From assembly GCA_964551435.1 (NCBI GenBank), contig CAZKBS010000003.1:1-64000 (forward strand): a DNA stretch of 64,000 nt, read 5' to 3'. Numbering within the stretch: position 1 is the first letter of the stretch; the number at the start of each line of letters is the position of its first letter. The DNA is from UBA2020 sp964551435. GTDB lineage: Bacteria > Pseudomonadota > Alphaproteobacteria > Micavibrionales > UBA2020. Below the pieces are notes generated by a model. That model was not told the origin of the DNA, ran no database searches, and worked only from the letters and a program-made list of their open reading frames with translations. Below, in pieces: positions 33,819 to 42,996 of the stretch. Position numbers and translations under genes: made by a program.

Positions 33819-34094
33819 ATGATGATGATGTCTTTCAATCACCTGGCCGCCCTTGACCGCAAGCCGACCCCCAAAGTGATGGCTGGCGCGGGTGATGCCC
33901 TGTGGTTGACGGCAAAGACAGGCGAGGACGTGATGACGCCGGAGCTATTCAAACAGCACCTGCGCACCCAGCGGGACATGGAAAGAAAAGTCGACGAGAT
34001 GAAAGAGCGCGGTAACAATATCGCCCTCAAATCCAAAATCTCCTATCACCGTCATGCCGACGGGCGGACGGGTACCATCCGTTTTGATTTTTGA
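33819..34094 (+). CDS. Small hypothetical protein
   Basis: 91 residues. The start has four consecutive ATG codons (33819-33830), so the true first residue is ambiguous, and no clear ribosome site precedes them. Soluble, basic, with a helical stretch QHLRTQRDMERKVDEMKERG and an end KISYHRHADGRTGTIRFDF. No family recognised. Stands alone after the recA terminator. Confidence 0.5.
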   Translation: MMMMSFNHLAALDRKPTPKVMAGAGDALWLTAKTGEDVMTPELFKQHLRTQRDMERKVDEMKERGNNIALKSKISYHRHADGRTGTIRFDF

Positions 34095-34219
34095 TTTTAT
34101 ACAAATCACTGAAATACTTATGTTTTAGATAAAATCCGGGCAGGGGATTTGCTTGACAAACTCGCGCATATTCTCATAATACGGAAACATTCCGGCATAG
34201 ATATCTTCACGCAGGCGAC

Positions 34220-34456
34220 ATGAGTACAGACGGTTTCTGGCATAACGGCAAAACACGCGCGCAAGCGTATGATACGATCAGCAGCCAGCTGAACAGCGCG
34301 GCGCAGCGCGAGGCCTTCGCGCGCGAAGAAGCACAAAGACAGGCCCGCGAAGCCGAAGAACAAAAACGCCGCCGCGCCGAAGCGCTGGCAGCGCAATCCG
34401 AAGAAAAACTATGCACGCGCTGCGGCGCCATGACCCTGAACCCCTGCCAGCCTTAA
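34220..34456 (+). CDS. Small hypothetical protein with coiled coil and CxxC
   Basis: 78 residues. From about 28 to 64 it is a highly charged single helix (REAFAREEAQRQAREAEEQK and on), ending in CTRCG, a possible half zinc-ribbon or redox motif. It follows a 125-bp gap and is 13 bp before the next small gene. No family recognised. Confidence 0.55.
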   Translation: MSTDGFWHNGKTRAQAYDTISSQLNSAAQREAFAREEAQRQAREAEEQKRRRAEALAAQSEEKLCTRCGAMTLNPCQP

Positions 34457-34469
34457 AAGGTATCCCTCT

Positions 34470-34844
34470 ATGCGCGGCTCGAATAGCGACAAGGCCCTCC
34501 TCGACCTTTTCAACAAATATGCCGCCGCGCACGGCAGCGACAGCGCCAGCATGACTTATTACACGGAGTCCCATGTTGTTTTGATAGAACGTGGCGTGCA
34601 TGGCGTGCGTATCCACATCTCCGGCAGCGATGAAGACCGCGAAACCCGCAGCGCGCAAAAAAATGCCGCCCCGTTCGAGGCCGATAGCCTGTGGACTCCC
34701 GTGCGCAGCGCGCGCAAAGCCACAGCCGAAGGCGTAATGGCATTCATTGCGGACACCAAGCGCCGCGAAGAACGCCCCACGCTCAGCAAAGCAGAGGTGC
34801 AGGACCACGTTCAGCGCCTCAGCAACCTGCGCATCAGGTTCTAA
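34470..34844 (+). CDS. Hypothetical protein
   Basis: 124 residues, soluble, alpha/beta in appearance: ESHVVLIERGVHGVRIHISG in the middle, a helical end TLSKAEVQDHVQRLSNLRIRF. No signal, no membrane segment. Middle gene of a small plus-strand trio (34220, 34470, 34850) spaced by 13 and 5 bp. Function unknown. Confidence 0.55.
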   Translation: MRGSNSDKALLDLFNKYAAAHGSDSASMTYYTESHVVLIERGVHGVRIHISGSDEDRETRSAQKNAAPFEADSLWTPVRSARKATAEGVMAFIADTKRREERPTLSKAEVQDHVQRLSNLRIRF

Positions 34845-34849
34845 GCCCC

Positions 34850-35095
34850 ATGACACAAGAGCATGGCCGCGCGCAAAACCTCCTCGACAATTTCTGGATG
34901 ACACCGTCCATGGGGCTGCGCATGCAATTTGATTTCGCGCAGCACGTCATCGCAATGACCAAAGCCATCGAACAGCGCCGTCAAAAGGCGGACGAAGCCC
35001 CTGTAATCGCCGCCGCCGCACCGCCCGCAGCTGCACCCGCGCAAAGCCTGCCGCTGCCGCCCCTTCCGCCGCCCGCACGTTTTTTACGATATTGA
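34850..35095 (+). CDS. Small hypothetical protein with Pro/Ala-rich tail
   Basis: 81 residues. N-terminal 45 residues are amphipathic helix (NLLDNFWMTPSMGLRMQFDF, AQHVIAMTKAIEQRRQKA); it recalls the front part of phasin-like proteins, but the match is weak. The tail is almost only Ala and Pro (AAAAPPAAAPAQSLPLPPLP). Starts 5 bp after the previous stop and is followed by a terminator. Confidence 0.5.
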   Translation: MTQEHGRAQNLLDNFWMTPSMGLRMQFDFAQHVIAMTKAIEQRRQKADEAPVIAAAAPPAAAPAQSLPLPPLPPPARFLRY

Positions 35096-35103
35096 TGAAA
35101 TAA

Positions 35104-35129
35104 AAAAGCGGGCCCCATAGCCCGCTTTT
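35104..35129. terminator. Bidirectional terminator between the small-gene trio and smpB
   Basis: Stem AAAAGCGGG/CCCGCTTTT with an 8-base loop. It serves the plus-strand gene ending at 35095 and the minus-strand smpB ending at 35156. Confidence 0.8.
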
Positions 35130-35155
35130 CATTCTCGCCCGCCACAAAAAAACGT

Positions 35156-35650
35156 CTAGCCGCGTTCGCGCATTACCCGTGCTTTTTCGCGCTGCCAGTC
35201 GCGTTTCTTTTCCGTCTCGCGCTTGTCATGCTGTTTCTTGCCCGTGGCGATACCCAGCTCCACCTTGGCGATGCCGCGGTTGTTGAAATAAATCGAGAGC
35301 GGAATCAGCGTCGTGCCCTTGCGGTTGACCGCGCCGATGAGCTTGTTGAGCTGGTTTTTATGCAGCAGCAATTTGCGCGGGCGGCGCACTTCGTGCTGCA
35401 TTTTCACATGCGCCTTGTTGTATTCGGGGATATAGGCGTTGATCAAAAACACTTCGCTACCCGAAACGCCGGCATAGCTTTCGTTCACGCTGGCCTGACC
35501 GGAGCGGAGAGATTTAACCTCCGTCCCCGTCAGCATAATCCCTGCCTCGATGACATCTTCGATAAAATAATCGAAACGCGCGCGGCGGTTTTGCGCCACG
35601 GTTTTGTTGTTCGGGTCGGACTTGCCGTTGTTTTTATTCTTTGCGGCCAT
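35156..35650 (-). CDS. smpB: tmRNA-binding protein SmpB
   Basis: 164 residues. Trans-translation partner of tmRNA for rescuing stalled ribosomes. Family blocks: QNRRARFDYFIEDVIEAGI, LTGTEVKSLRSGQASVNESY, PRKLLLHKNQLNKLIG, GTTLIPLSIYFNNRGIAKVELG and the basic tail KKQHDKRETEKKRDW. Start overlaps the end of dapA by 17 bp. The tmRNA gene (ssrA) is not in this window. Confidence 0.97.
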   Translation of the reverse strand: MAAKNKNNGKSDPNNKTVAQNRRARFDYFIEDVIEAGIMLTGTEVKSLRSGQASVNESYAGVSGSEVFLINAYIPEYNKAHVKMQHEVRRPRKLLLHKNQLNKLIGAVNRKGTTLIPLSIYFNNRGIAKVELGIATGKKQHDKRETEKKRDWQREKARVMRERG

Positions 35651-36581
35651 CGCCCCGTACCGTTATTTTTTTAAGTTTGATGCCCGACGCCGTCATGGCC
35701 GCATCCAGCAGTTTTTCGGTCGCCTTGCTGACCGGTATCATGGGCAGGCGCAGATCGGGGGAGATTTTACCCATGCGGCTCAGGCAGTATTTCGTAGGCG
35801 AAGGGCTGGTTTCCGCAAAGAGCGTTTTATGCAGCGGCAGCAACTGGTCGCGCAGTTTTTCAAACGCTTTCCAGTCTTTTTTCTGCCATGCCGTATGCAG
35901 ATCCGCGCAAAGCTTCGGTGCGACGTTGGCGGTAACCGAAATGCAGCCATGGCCGCCCTGCGCCAGATAGGCGGCAACAGTGGCGTCCTCCCCCGACAGC
36001 TGGATAAAACCATCGCCCAGCGCGCGGCGGATTTGCAGCGGGCGCGATAGATCGGCCGATGCATCCTTGATACCGACAACACGTTTCAGCGCGGCCAGGC
36101 GCACAACGGTGTCGACGGAAATTTCAACGCCGGTGCGGCCCGGTACGTTATACAAAATTACCGGCAGGCCCTGCTTGTCGTTTACGGCTTTGTAATGCTG
36201 GTACATGCCCTCTTGCGTAGGCTTGTTATAGTACGGCGTTACGACTAGAATGCCGTCAGCGCCTGCTTTTTCGGCATAGCGTCCCAGATCCACCGACTTT
36301 TCGGTCGCATTGGAGCCCGCACCGGCAATCACCGGCACACGGCCCGCGGCCGCCTCGATACAGGCGGAAATCAGGGATTTGTGTTCGCTTTCCGACAGCG
36401 TTGGCGTTTCACCCGTTGTACCACAAGGAACCAAACCATGCGTGCCGCTGGCAATGTGCCACTCGACAAGCTTCTGAAACGCATCCATATCCACCTTGCC
36501 GTTTTTAAACGGGGTGACAAGCGCGACGTAGGAGCCGGTAAAGGCATGTTTGGTTTTGACGGTTTTATTTTTCGTGGCCAT
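35634..36581 (-). CDS. dapA: 4-hydroxy-tetrahydrodipicolinate synthase
   Basis: 315 residues. Condenses pyruvate with aspartate semialdehyde at the start of the lysine/diaminopimelate branch. TIM barrel with the substrate loop CGTTGETPTL, Tyr144 in ILYNVPGRT and Schiff-base Lys172 in GIKDAS. Slightly long at the N-terminus (KNKTVKTKHA) and with a basic tail. AGGGAG precedes the start. Co-transcribed with smpB; divergent from the transglycosylase gene with start codons only 18 bp apart. Confidence 0.96.
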   Translation of the reverse strand: MATKNKTVKTKHAFTGSYVALVTPFKNGKVDMDAFQKLVEWHIASGTHGLVPCGTTGETPTLSESEHKSLISACIEAAAGRVPVIAGAGSNATEKSVDLGRYAEKAGADGILVVTPYYNKPTQEGMYQHYKAVNDKQGLPVILYNVPGRTGVEISVDTVVRLAALKRVVGIKDASADLSRPLQIRRALGDGFIQLSGEDATVAAYLAQGGHGCISVTANVAPKLCADLHTAWQKKDWKAFEKLRDQLLPLHKTLFAETSPSPTKYCLSRMGKISPDLRLPMIPVSKATEKLLDAAMTASGIKLKKITVRGDGRKE

Positions 36582-36599
36582 TCTTTTTCTCCCTGGCGA

Positions 36600-38588
36600 A
36601 TGCCTTCCAATCTAGCCGCCGAAAGCCGCGCAAGCAAGCCGCACGGCGGATTTACGCCGCTTTTCAGGCCGTTTTTGGGCGTTTTTTTGGCATTTGTGGT
36701 GTTTCTGTCGCTCTCGGCCCCCGCCGCCGCTTATGCGCAAGCCGCGCCGGAGGAAATGACCGACGCCGATTTGCAAAAAACCATCAACCTGCTGTCACAG
36801 CGTCAGGATCCGCTGGTGCGCAAACTGTTGGTCTGGCTTTACGCGACAGAAAGCAAAGTGCCGATGCACGCGCCCGATCTTGTCGCTTTCATGCAGAACA
36901 ACCCGTCGTGGCCGCGCCAGCATATGCTGCGTGAAAAAATCGAAGCCAATATGCAAGGCACCATCGGCGCCGACGATGCGATTTTGTGGTTCGCCGCCAA
37001 CCCGCCGCGCACCTATGACGGCATCAAGGCCTATATCAGCGCCCTTGCCGCACGCGGGCAGCAGGCAAAAATCCGCCCCGCGCTGGTGGCTTTCTGGAAG
37101 AGCGCCCGAATCAGCCGCCAAGAAACCCAGTCCATGATCGGCATGTACGGACGTTATTTCACGGCGCACGACCATGCGGAGCGCCTGGATACCCTTATCT
37201 GGGAAGGCCGTTATGCAGAGGCCGATATCATGATGCCCTTCGCCGGACCCGCCGCGCGGGCGGCGGGTGCAGCGCGCCTTGCCCTCGCGCGCGGAGATAA
37301 AAACGCCAGCACACTGGTCGCCGCCCTGCCCCCTGCGCTGCAAGACAGCGAAGGCGTCGCGTTTGAACGCATGCGCTGGCGCCGCAAACGCGGCATGGAC
37401 AGCGGCGCGATGGAAATGCTGGCGCACCGCCCCAGAAACACCGCACAAGGCGAATTGTGGTGGGGCGAGATTAACATCATCGGTCGCCGCGCCATGGAAA
37501 GCCGCAACTATAAAGCCGCGCGGGATATTTTCAGCCGCCATGGCCTCACATCCGGCAGCGGCTATGCGCAGGCGGAATGGCTGATCGGCTGGCTGTCGCT
37601 TCGTTTCCTGAATGAACCTGCCAAAGCCTACGGGCATTTCGCAGGTCTTTACGACAAGGTGCAGGCCGCCATCAGCAAATCACGCGCAGCCTATTGGTCG
37701 GCACGCGCAGCCGCCGCCAGCGGGGATAAAACACTGGCAACAGAATGGCATAAAAAATCCGCGCTTTATATTTCTACCTATTACGGGCAGCTGAGCCATG
37801 CCGCACTGTTCGGCGCCGCGAAACCCGGCAATCTGCAAGACCCCGTTATCGCCCCTGAAAAGAAACAAAGCTTCGAGCAGGACGAGCGCGTGCGCGTGGT
37901 GCGTTTACTCCACCGGGCGGAGCTGCATGATTATATCGATACCTTCCTCGCCCGCCTGCTGGCTGATGCCACCAGCGAGGCCGATTATTACCTGATCGCC
38001 AAACTCGCGCAGGATACGGGACGCACCTACTACACCGTGCAGGCCAACAAGGATATCCAGCAAAAACTCGCGCGTTTCCTGCCCGTGGCCGGATACCCCG
38101 CGCTGCCGAGCCTGCCGCTGGCCGTGCCCGAAAAATCTTTTGTACATGCGATTGTGTACCGCGAGAGCATGTTCAACACCAACGCCCAAAGCCCCGTAGG
38201 CGCGCGCGGTTTGATGCAGCTGATGCCCGCAACCGCCAAAAGCGTCGCGCACAAACTGGGGCTTGGCTATTCGCTGGAGCGTTTGACGCGCGACCCGCGT
38301 TATAACGTCACGCTCGGCTCCACCTATTTGCAGGATATGGTGCGGCGGTTTGACGGGTTTTATCCCATGGCCATGGCCGCCTATAACGCAGGCCCGGGGC
38401 GTGTTGACCAGTGGATAGAAGCGTTTGGCGATCCGCGCAAGGGCGAGATTGACGTCATTGACTGGGTCGAACTGCTGCCGATATACGAAACCCGCAACTA
38501 CATACAGCGCGTGGGAGAGACATACTATATGTATCGCCTGCGCTTCGGCGAGACGGGCGTTACCATCACCGATATGGTCAAAAAATAA
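36600..38588 (+). CDS. slt: Soluble lytic murein transglycosylase
   Basis: 662 residues. Signal peptide: basic start, hydrophobic core FLGVFLAFVVFLSLSAPAAA and cleavage near AYAQA. A long alpha-superhelical region (about 50-490), then the SLT domain with catalytic Glu522 in YRESMFN, GARGLMQLMP and MAAYNAGPGRV. Cleaves peptidoglycan with formation of 1,6-anhydroMurNAc; periplasmic. No ribosome site is visible before ATG 36600 and its promoter must lie inside dapA, so the start is less sure than the identity. Confidence 0.9.
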   Translation: MPSNLAAESRASKPHGGFTPLFRPFLGVFLAFVVFLSLSAPAAAYAQAAPEEMTDADLQKTINLLSQRQDPLVRKLLVWLYATESKVPMHAPDLVAFMQNNPSWPRQHMLREKIEANMQGTIGADDAILWFAANPPRTYDGIKAYISALAARGQQAKIRPALVAFWKSARISRQETQSMIGMYGRYFTAHDHAERLDTLIWEGRYAEADIMMPFAGPAARAAGAARLALARGDKNASTLVAALPPALQDSEGVAFERMRWRRKRGMDSGAMEMLAHRPRNTAQGELWWGEINIIGRRAMESRNYKAARDIFSRHGLTSGSGYAQAEWLIGWLSLRFLNEPAKAYGHFAGLYDKVQAAISKSRAAYWSARAAAASGDKTLATEWHKKSALYISTYYGQLSHAALFGAAKPGNLQDPVIAPEKKQSFEQDERVRVVRLLHRAELHDYIDTFLARLLADATSEADYYLIAKLAQDTGRTYYTVQANKDIQQKLARFLPVAGYPALPSLPLAVPEKSFVHAIVYRESMFNTNAQSPVGARGLMQLMPATAKSVAHKLGLGYSLERLTRDPRYNVTLGSTYLQDMVRRFDGFYPMAMAAYNAGPGRVDQWIEAFGDPRKGEIDVIDWVELLPIYETRNYIQRVGETYYMYRLRFGETGVTITDMVKK

Positions 38589-38648
38589 ATCTGGCACGGC
38601 GTTTGCGTCTTTTTTCCCGTTCATATCACTGTTCGGGGGAACCTTGCC

Positions 38649-40301
38649 ATGTCCGCACCGCTGCATGCCGAAGGGCGCACGCCGCAAAACCTATCGCCGC
38701 AAGCAGCCACATGGCGGCGGCGGATCGACAATCCGTGTTACGCGCACCTGCCGGATTTACGCGCCGAAATGGGGCGTTTTATGGCGGATATCGGCATCCC
38801 TGCGGAAACGGCGGAGCGTTATAGCCTGTCGCTCTGCGAGATTATATCAAACCTCATCAAGCACCCACCGCGCAAGGCACGTGAGGTCGAAATCCTGCTA
38901 TACGCAGACGCCGGGCGTCTCAGGCTCGATGTTGCAGATGACAGCACGCCTTTTGCGTCATTTGACGCCTTTTGCAAGACCGCACCGGCCCGCCTGCAGG
39001 CGATGCAGAGCATGGCCGAAAGCGGCTATGGCCTTGGCTGCATTCTGGCGCAGCATACCCGCGTATTCTACATATCCGCCGCGCAAAGCCCCGACGCACG
39101 CAACCATTTCGTGATAGAAGACACCGCCGCCACAGACGCTGCGGTCACGCATGCCCCGCCGCATGAAAAGCCGCTTGTTTTTCTGGTCGATGACGATCCC
39201 TCAGACCTCAAAGCGCAGCACCGGATGCTATCTGGCAGCTATGACGTTGTACCTCTGCCGGATGCGGCATCGGCGATTGCGCTGTTTCATATGCGCAGGC
39301 CGGATTTGATTATCTCCGACCTGCACATGCCCGATATCAACGGCGCGGCGCTGCGCCGTAAAATATCCGCACTGCCCGATGGCGATCTGGTGCCTTTTGT
39401 ATTCCTGAGCGCCGCTGCCGAAAGCATCAACGATATGAATTTGCTGCGTCTGGGCATCGACGATTATATCGTGAAACCCGCCACAGCGCAGGCCTTGCAA
39501 CGCGTGGCCGCGCGTATTCTGGGGCGGCAAAATCAAATCCAGCGCGCGGTCGAAAGCCGGTTTCACCGCGATGTGCAGAAATATCTGCACCCGCATCTGC
39601 CGCCTGCCGCGGGGCCATGGCATATTGCCCTTCAAAACCGCATGGCCGACACTGGCGGCGGCGATTTCACCCTGCATCACGAAACCGGCGATGGCATGGC
39701 AGTCTTTCTGGCCGATGTCATGGGGCATGGCACGGAGGCAAAGTTTTTCACCTATGCCTATGCCGGATATCTGCACAGCCTGTTTCGCATGGCCATGGTA
39801 TCGCGCGCGCCGTTGCAGCCCTGCGATTTTCTGCGGCGGCTGTCGGATGCCGTTGCCGACGATGAGTTTCTGGATGGCACGATGCTGACCTGCCAAAGCT
39901 TTCACCTTGGCGCGAGGGGGACAATTTCAATCGCCAGCGCAGGCCACCCGCCGCCGCTGCTGTTGCCGCACGCGGGACGGCCGCAGGTGCTGGCGGCGGG
40001 CGGGCCGCTGCCCGGGCTGCATACGGATATCAGATACACACAGCAGCAACTTGCCCTTGGCGCGGGCGATAAAGTCATTTTCGCTACAGATGGATTTTTC
40101 GATGCCTTTGCCGTGGATGACGAAGCCTATCCGCCCGCCGCGCTGCTGCAGTCCCTGCAAAGCCTCGGCCCGATGGATGCAGAGACCTGCAAGGATGTCC
40201 TGTGGCAAGCATTCGAGACACGCCACGACAACGCCACGGATACGCCAGACGACGCCACTCTTATCATCGCCATGTACGGAGGTTCCGATGAATGCGCATA
40301 A
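38649..40301 (+). CDS. HATPase-receiver-SpoIIE phosphatase, partner-switching regulator
   Basis: 550 residues in three domains. Residues about 30-155: RsbW/SpoIIAB-type kinase fold (N-box EIISNLIKH, DDSTP, GYGLG). About 173-290: receiver with Asp224 in LIISDLHMPDING. About 310-545: PP2C/SpoIIE phosphatase with TGGGDF, FLADVMGHG, ASAGHPPPLLL and FATDGFFDAF. It should both bind or phosphorylate and dephosphorylate a STAS antagonist under control of a sensor kinase. The STAS gene follows with a 14-bp overlap. No matching sigma factor is nearby. Confidence 0.88.
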   Translation: MSAPLHAEGRTPQNLSPQAATWRRRIDNPCYAHLPDLRAEMGRFMADIGIPAETAERYSLSLCEIISNLIKHPPRKAREVEILLYADAGRLRLDVADDSTPFASFDAFCKTAPARLQAMQSMAESGYGLGCILAQHTRVFYISAAQSPDARNHFVIEDTAATDAAVTHAPPHEKPLVFLVDDDPSDLKAQHRMLSGSYDVVPLPDAASAIALFHMRRPDLIISDLHMPDINGAALRRKISALPDGDLVPFVFLSAAAESINDMNLLRLGIDDYIVKPATAQALQRVAARILGRQNQIQRAVESRFHRDVQKYLHPHLPPAAGPWHIALQNRMADTGGGDFTLHHETGDGMAVFLADVMGHGTEAKFFTYAYAGYLHSLFRMAMVSRAPLQPCDFLRRLSDAVADDEFLDGTMLTCQSFHLGARGTISIASAGHPPPLLLPHAGRPQVLAAGGPLPGLHTDIRYTQQQLALGAGDKVIFATDGFFDAFAVDDEAYPPAALLQSLQSLGPMDAETCKDVLWQAFETRHDNATDTPDDATLIIAMYGGSDECA

Positions 40302-40653
40302 TATTTTTGAAATCCAGCCCGCGCAGGATTACACGCTGATACGGTTTTACGGGTTCATCGATGCCTCGACCGTGCAGCAGATACGCCCCATTTTGCAGCG
40401 GCAGCTGCCCGAACATTCGGCCAATCTGATTGTCGATATGCGCGAAGTCGGGTTTCTGGACAGTCACGGCGTGGGACTTTTCGTCAGCCTGCTGAAGCAG
40501 GCGCACCGCAACAAGGGGCGCATGGTCTTTGCCGCCGCCAAGGGACAGCCGTCATCGGTTTTGCAAATGGTGGGATTCAACGGCGGGCTGGTCAGCTATT
40601 GCCCGACCCTTAATGACGCATACGCCCTGTTTGTAAAAAACAGGGCTGTATGA
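40288..40653 (+). CDS. STAS-domain anti-sigma factor antagonist
   Basis: 121 residues. Classical SpoIIAA/RsbV fold: RFYGFIDASTVQQIRPIL, LIVDMREVGFLDSHGVGLFV with phosphorylatable Ser59 after Asp58 (family DSSG; here DSHG), then NKGRMVFAAAKG. Overlaps the phosphatase gene by 14 bp. A short hairpin (GCCCTGTTT/AAACAGGGC, 40624-40646) lies in its last codons. Confidence 0.88.
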   Translation: MNAHNIFEIQPAQDYTLIRFYGFIDASTVQQIRPILQRQLPEHSANLIVDMREVGFLDSHGVGLFVSLLKQAHRNKGRMVFAAAKGQPSSVLQMVGFNGGLVSYCPTLNDAYALFVKNRAV

Positions 40654-40686
40654 AGTACGTATCTGAAGTGAAACTGCGCGCGCGGA

Positions 40687-40800
40687 TTACTTGGTCGGCG
40701 CTGCGGGGCCTTCTTGGCGCGGAGCAGAGGGCGACTTAGCCGGTGCAGCAGGCGTGAAGGGCTTTTGCTGGGTCTGACCAAGTTTCGCTTTCATACTCAT
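40687..40800 (-). CDS. Small low-complexity ORF
   Basis: 37 residues from ATG 40800: a short start MSMKAKLGQTQQKPF and a tail of Pro, Ala, Ser and Lys. Composition resembles the low-complexity tails of the proteins at 31030 and 31670. The ribosome site is weak, but a plausible promoter lies upstream at 40842-40869. Could be a real micro-protein or a non-coding transcript; evidence is thin. Confidence 0.25.
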   Translation of the reverse strand: MSMKAKLGQTQQKPFTPAAPAKSPSAPRQEGPAAPTK

Positions 40801-40841
40801 GATATTCGCACCATCCGGATTGTAAAAATCATTGTTCGTGT

Positions 40842-40869
40842 ATCTTAGCCCCTGTACCCCACAAGTCAA
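40842..40869 (-). promoter_or_regulatory. Sigma70-like promoter before the 37-residue ORF
   Basis: TTGACT (40869 to 40864), 16-bp spacer, TAAGAT (40847 to 40842) on minus. Five of six and four of six consensus matches. It points to the small ORF at 40800 rather than to any larger gene. Confidence 0.35.
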
Positions 40870-40905
40870 TTACCTTTTGGGGTACACTTGCTAATTAGCT
40901 GATAT

Positions 40906-42996
40906 TTATGATCTTTTGCCGCCCTCGCGCCACCATACGGCGACCATTCCCAGCAGCAGAATCAGCAGCATCCAGCCGTTCGGCAGCAGAGCCGCCGTCG
41001 TCACGCTGTCGACAGTATAGGCATTATTGCGGCGCAAGCCCAATTCCCCTGCCTTCGCGCCGTCATTCGGCGCGCGGAAATGCAGGTTGACGTCGTTGTT
41101 ATCGCTGAACCAGACCACCTGCCCGCCCGATGCATCGGCGATGGGCTTCAGCAGTGTTTCTGTGGTGTGTACATCGTCAAATTCGATCCCCTGTGATGTG
41201 CCGACGACCACATAGGCCTCGCGCGTCCCGTTGGTGAATTTATAAATGCCGCTTTGTTCGACGGTTTCGCGCGTAACCATCCAGCCGCCATCCATGCGGT
41301 TTTCGGTTTTGATAATTTTCTCGCTGCCATCCGGCGCGGTCATGCGTACGGGTTTGGGCGTGTTGCCCGCGATATTGCGCTGGCTGATGGTAATCACATA
41401 GCCGTCGGCTTCGGCCTTGATATAGTCCTCTTCCAGCTCCGGCTCTTTCATCAGCCAGTGCGACAGGTTGCGCAAGAGTTCGGTATAGGGCCCGCGCGTG
41501 CCGGGCTGCGCTTTCGACCACAGCCAGATGTTGTCACTGCCGAGAACCGCAACGCGCCCCTCGCCAACCTTGTCGATGACCAGCAGCGGGCGACCGTCGA
41601 GCCCTTTCATCAGCGTCTGTCCGCGCACCGGTATCATATTGACCGAAGTATGCCACTGCCCCCATTTATCGGCATCTTTTTTACGGTTCAGATCCGCCGT
41701 AATCGGATGCATCATTCCTTCGGACGTCAAGGCGGGACGGAAGGTATTTTTGAGTATTTCCTTGGTGCTGAGACCATTTACCTCGACCGGCATCTCTTTG
41801 CCAAGGACGCTGTTGAACAAAACGGAGTCCGTATCCTGCGTTCCCATCGCCAGCAAGAACGCGCCACCTTCACGAATAAATGCGGCAATATTGTTCAAAT
41901 AATGCGGGGCAATAAAGGCGTATTGCTGGTAGCGGTCAAAGATAATCAAATCAAAATCCTTGATCCGGCGCGAAAACAGCTCGTCTACCGGAAAGGCAAT
42001 CAGCGACATTTCATTGGTCGGCGTCGAATCGATCGAGGCCATGGAGCGCAAAATCGTAAAATGCACCAGATCGATTGCCGCATCGGATTTCAAAAGGTTG
42101 CGCCATGCACGCTCCCCCATATGCGGCGCATCGGATACCAGCAGCACGCGCAGGCGGTCGCGGATACCGTTTACAATCACAGGGGCGCTGTTGTTGTGGG
42201 GGGTCAGTTCCCCCTCTTCGGCAGGTACGGCGAATTCAAAAATATTCTGGCCAGGGTGTTTGATTTTGAAATTGAAATCGCGCAGCTCGCCGGGGTAGAC
42301 GCTCGCCTGTTCCACCACCTTGCCGTCCTGCATGACGTTCAGCGGCAGGGCTTCGCGCGCCTCTTCGCGGCCGAATTCCTCGACGCGCAGGGTAATGCGG
42401 ATGGTTTCATCCAGAACGCCGTATTTGGGCGCCATGACGATGGTGACCTTGCGGTCAAATTCGCCACGCTTGCCCGTCAGCACCGTATGCACTGGCGCGA
42501 GCTTTTCCAAAGGGCCGAGGCTCTGCGGCACGTCATGCACCTGCCCATCGGTAATCAGCACCGTACCCGCCACTTGGGACAGCGGAATGCTCATCAGGCT
42601 GTCGCGCAGCCCCGTAAACAGGAAGGTGCCATCACCGCGCAAGCCGCGGGCGTCTTTGCCCGCACGGATAATGACAGGTTCCAGCCCCTGCATGCTGTCG
42701 GCTTTGCTGACGATGCGCTGCAACGCCTCTTCGGCGATTTTGTCGCGCCCGCCGATTTTCTGGCTGAGACTTTCATCGACGACAACGACGAGCTTATCCG
42801 GCAGTCCCGTGCGCTCTTCCTTCGAAAGAACAGGATTGAGCAAAAGAAAAACCAGCACCAGTGCAAAAATGCCGCGCCATCCGGCATCCGGCATGCGCCG
42901 CCACAGCGCCAGCGCCATAACCGCAACCGCCACCACCGCCAGCGCGATGTAATACCCGTCTGATAAAAACGGAAACCATTGAAAGGATGTTTTCAT
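40906..42996 (-). CDS. Membrane protein with glutamine-amidotransferase-like domain, MoxR/BatA-type cluster
   Basis: 696 residues. Two membrane helices at the start (YYIALAVVAVAVMALALW, FALVLVFLLLNPVLS), a large periplasmic part with a VWA-like start (KLVVVVDESLSQ and VLITDG), a GATase1-like region (FDLIIFDRYQQY, GEGRVAVLGSDNIWLW) and a C-terminal helix (GWMLLILLLGMVAVWW). This is the usual last member of DUF58-BatA-DUF4159 clusters. Function of the set is unknown (envelope or chaperone-linked). Start overlaps the upstream gene by 4 bp. Confidence 0.78.
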   Translation of the reverse strand: MKTSFQWFPFLSDGYYIALAVVAVAVMALALWRRMPDAGWRGIFALVLVFLLLNPVLSKEERTGLPDKLVVVVDESLSQKIGGRDKIAEEALQRIVSKADSMQGLEPVIIRAGKDARGLRGDGTFLFTGLRDSLMSIPLSQVAGTVLITDGQVHDVPQSLGPLEKLAPVHTVLTGKRGEFDRKVTIVMAPKYGVLDETIRITLRVEEFGREEAREALPLNVMQDGKVVEQASVYPGELRDFNFKIKHPGQNIFEFAVPAEEGELTPHNNSAPVIVNGIRDRLRVLLVSDAPHMGERAWRNLLKSDAAIDLVHFTILRSMASIDSTPTNEMSLIAFPVDELFSRRIKDFDLIIFDRYQQYAFIAPHYLNNIAAFIREGGAFLLAMGTQDTDSVLFNSVLGKEMPVEVNGLSTKEILKNTFRPALTSEGMMHPITADLNRKKDADKWGQWHTSVNMIPVRGQTLMKGLDGRPLLVIDKVGEGRVAVLGSDNIWLWSKAQPGTRGPYTELLRNLSHWLMKEPELEEDYIKAEADGYVITISQRNIAGNTPKPVRMTAPDGSEKIIKTENRMDGGWMVTRETVEQSGIYKFTNGTREAYVVVGTSQGIEFDDVHTTETLLKPIADASGGQVVWFSDNNDVNLHFRAPNDGAKAGELGLRRNNAYTVDSVTTAALLPNGWMLLILLLGMVAVWWREGGKRS

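Noticed and set aside
40624..40646. GCCCTGTTT/AAACAGGGC hairpin at the end of the STAS gene as a terminator
   Set aside because: It lies inside the coding region and is followed by TGTATGAAG rather than a T-run.
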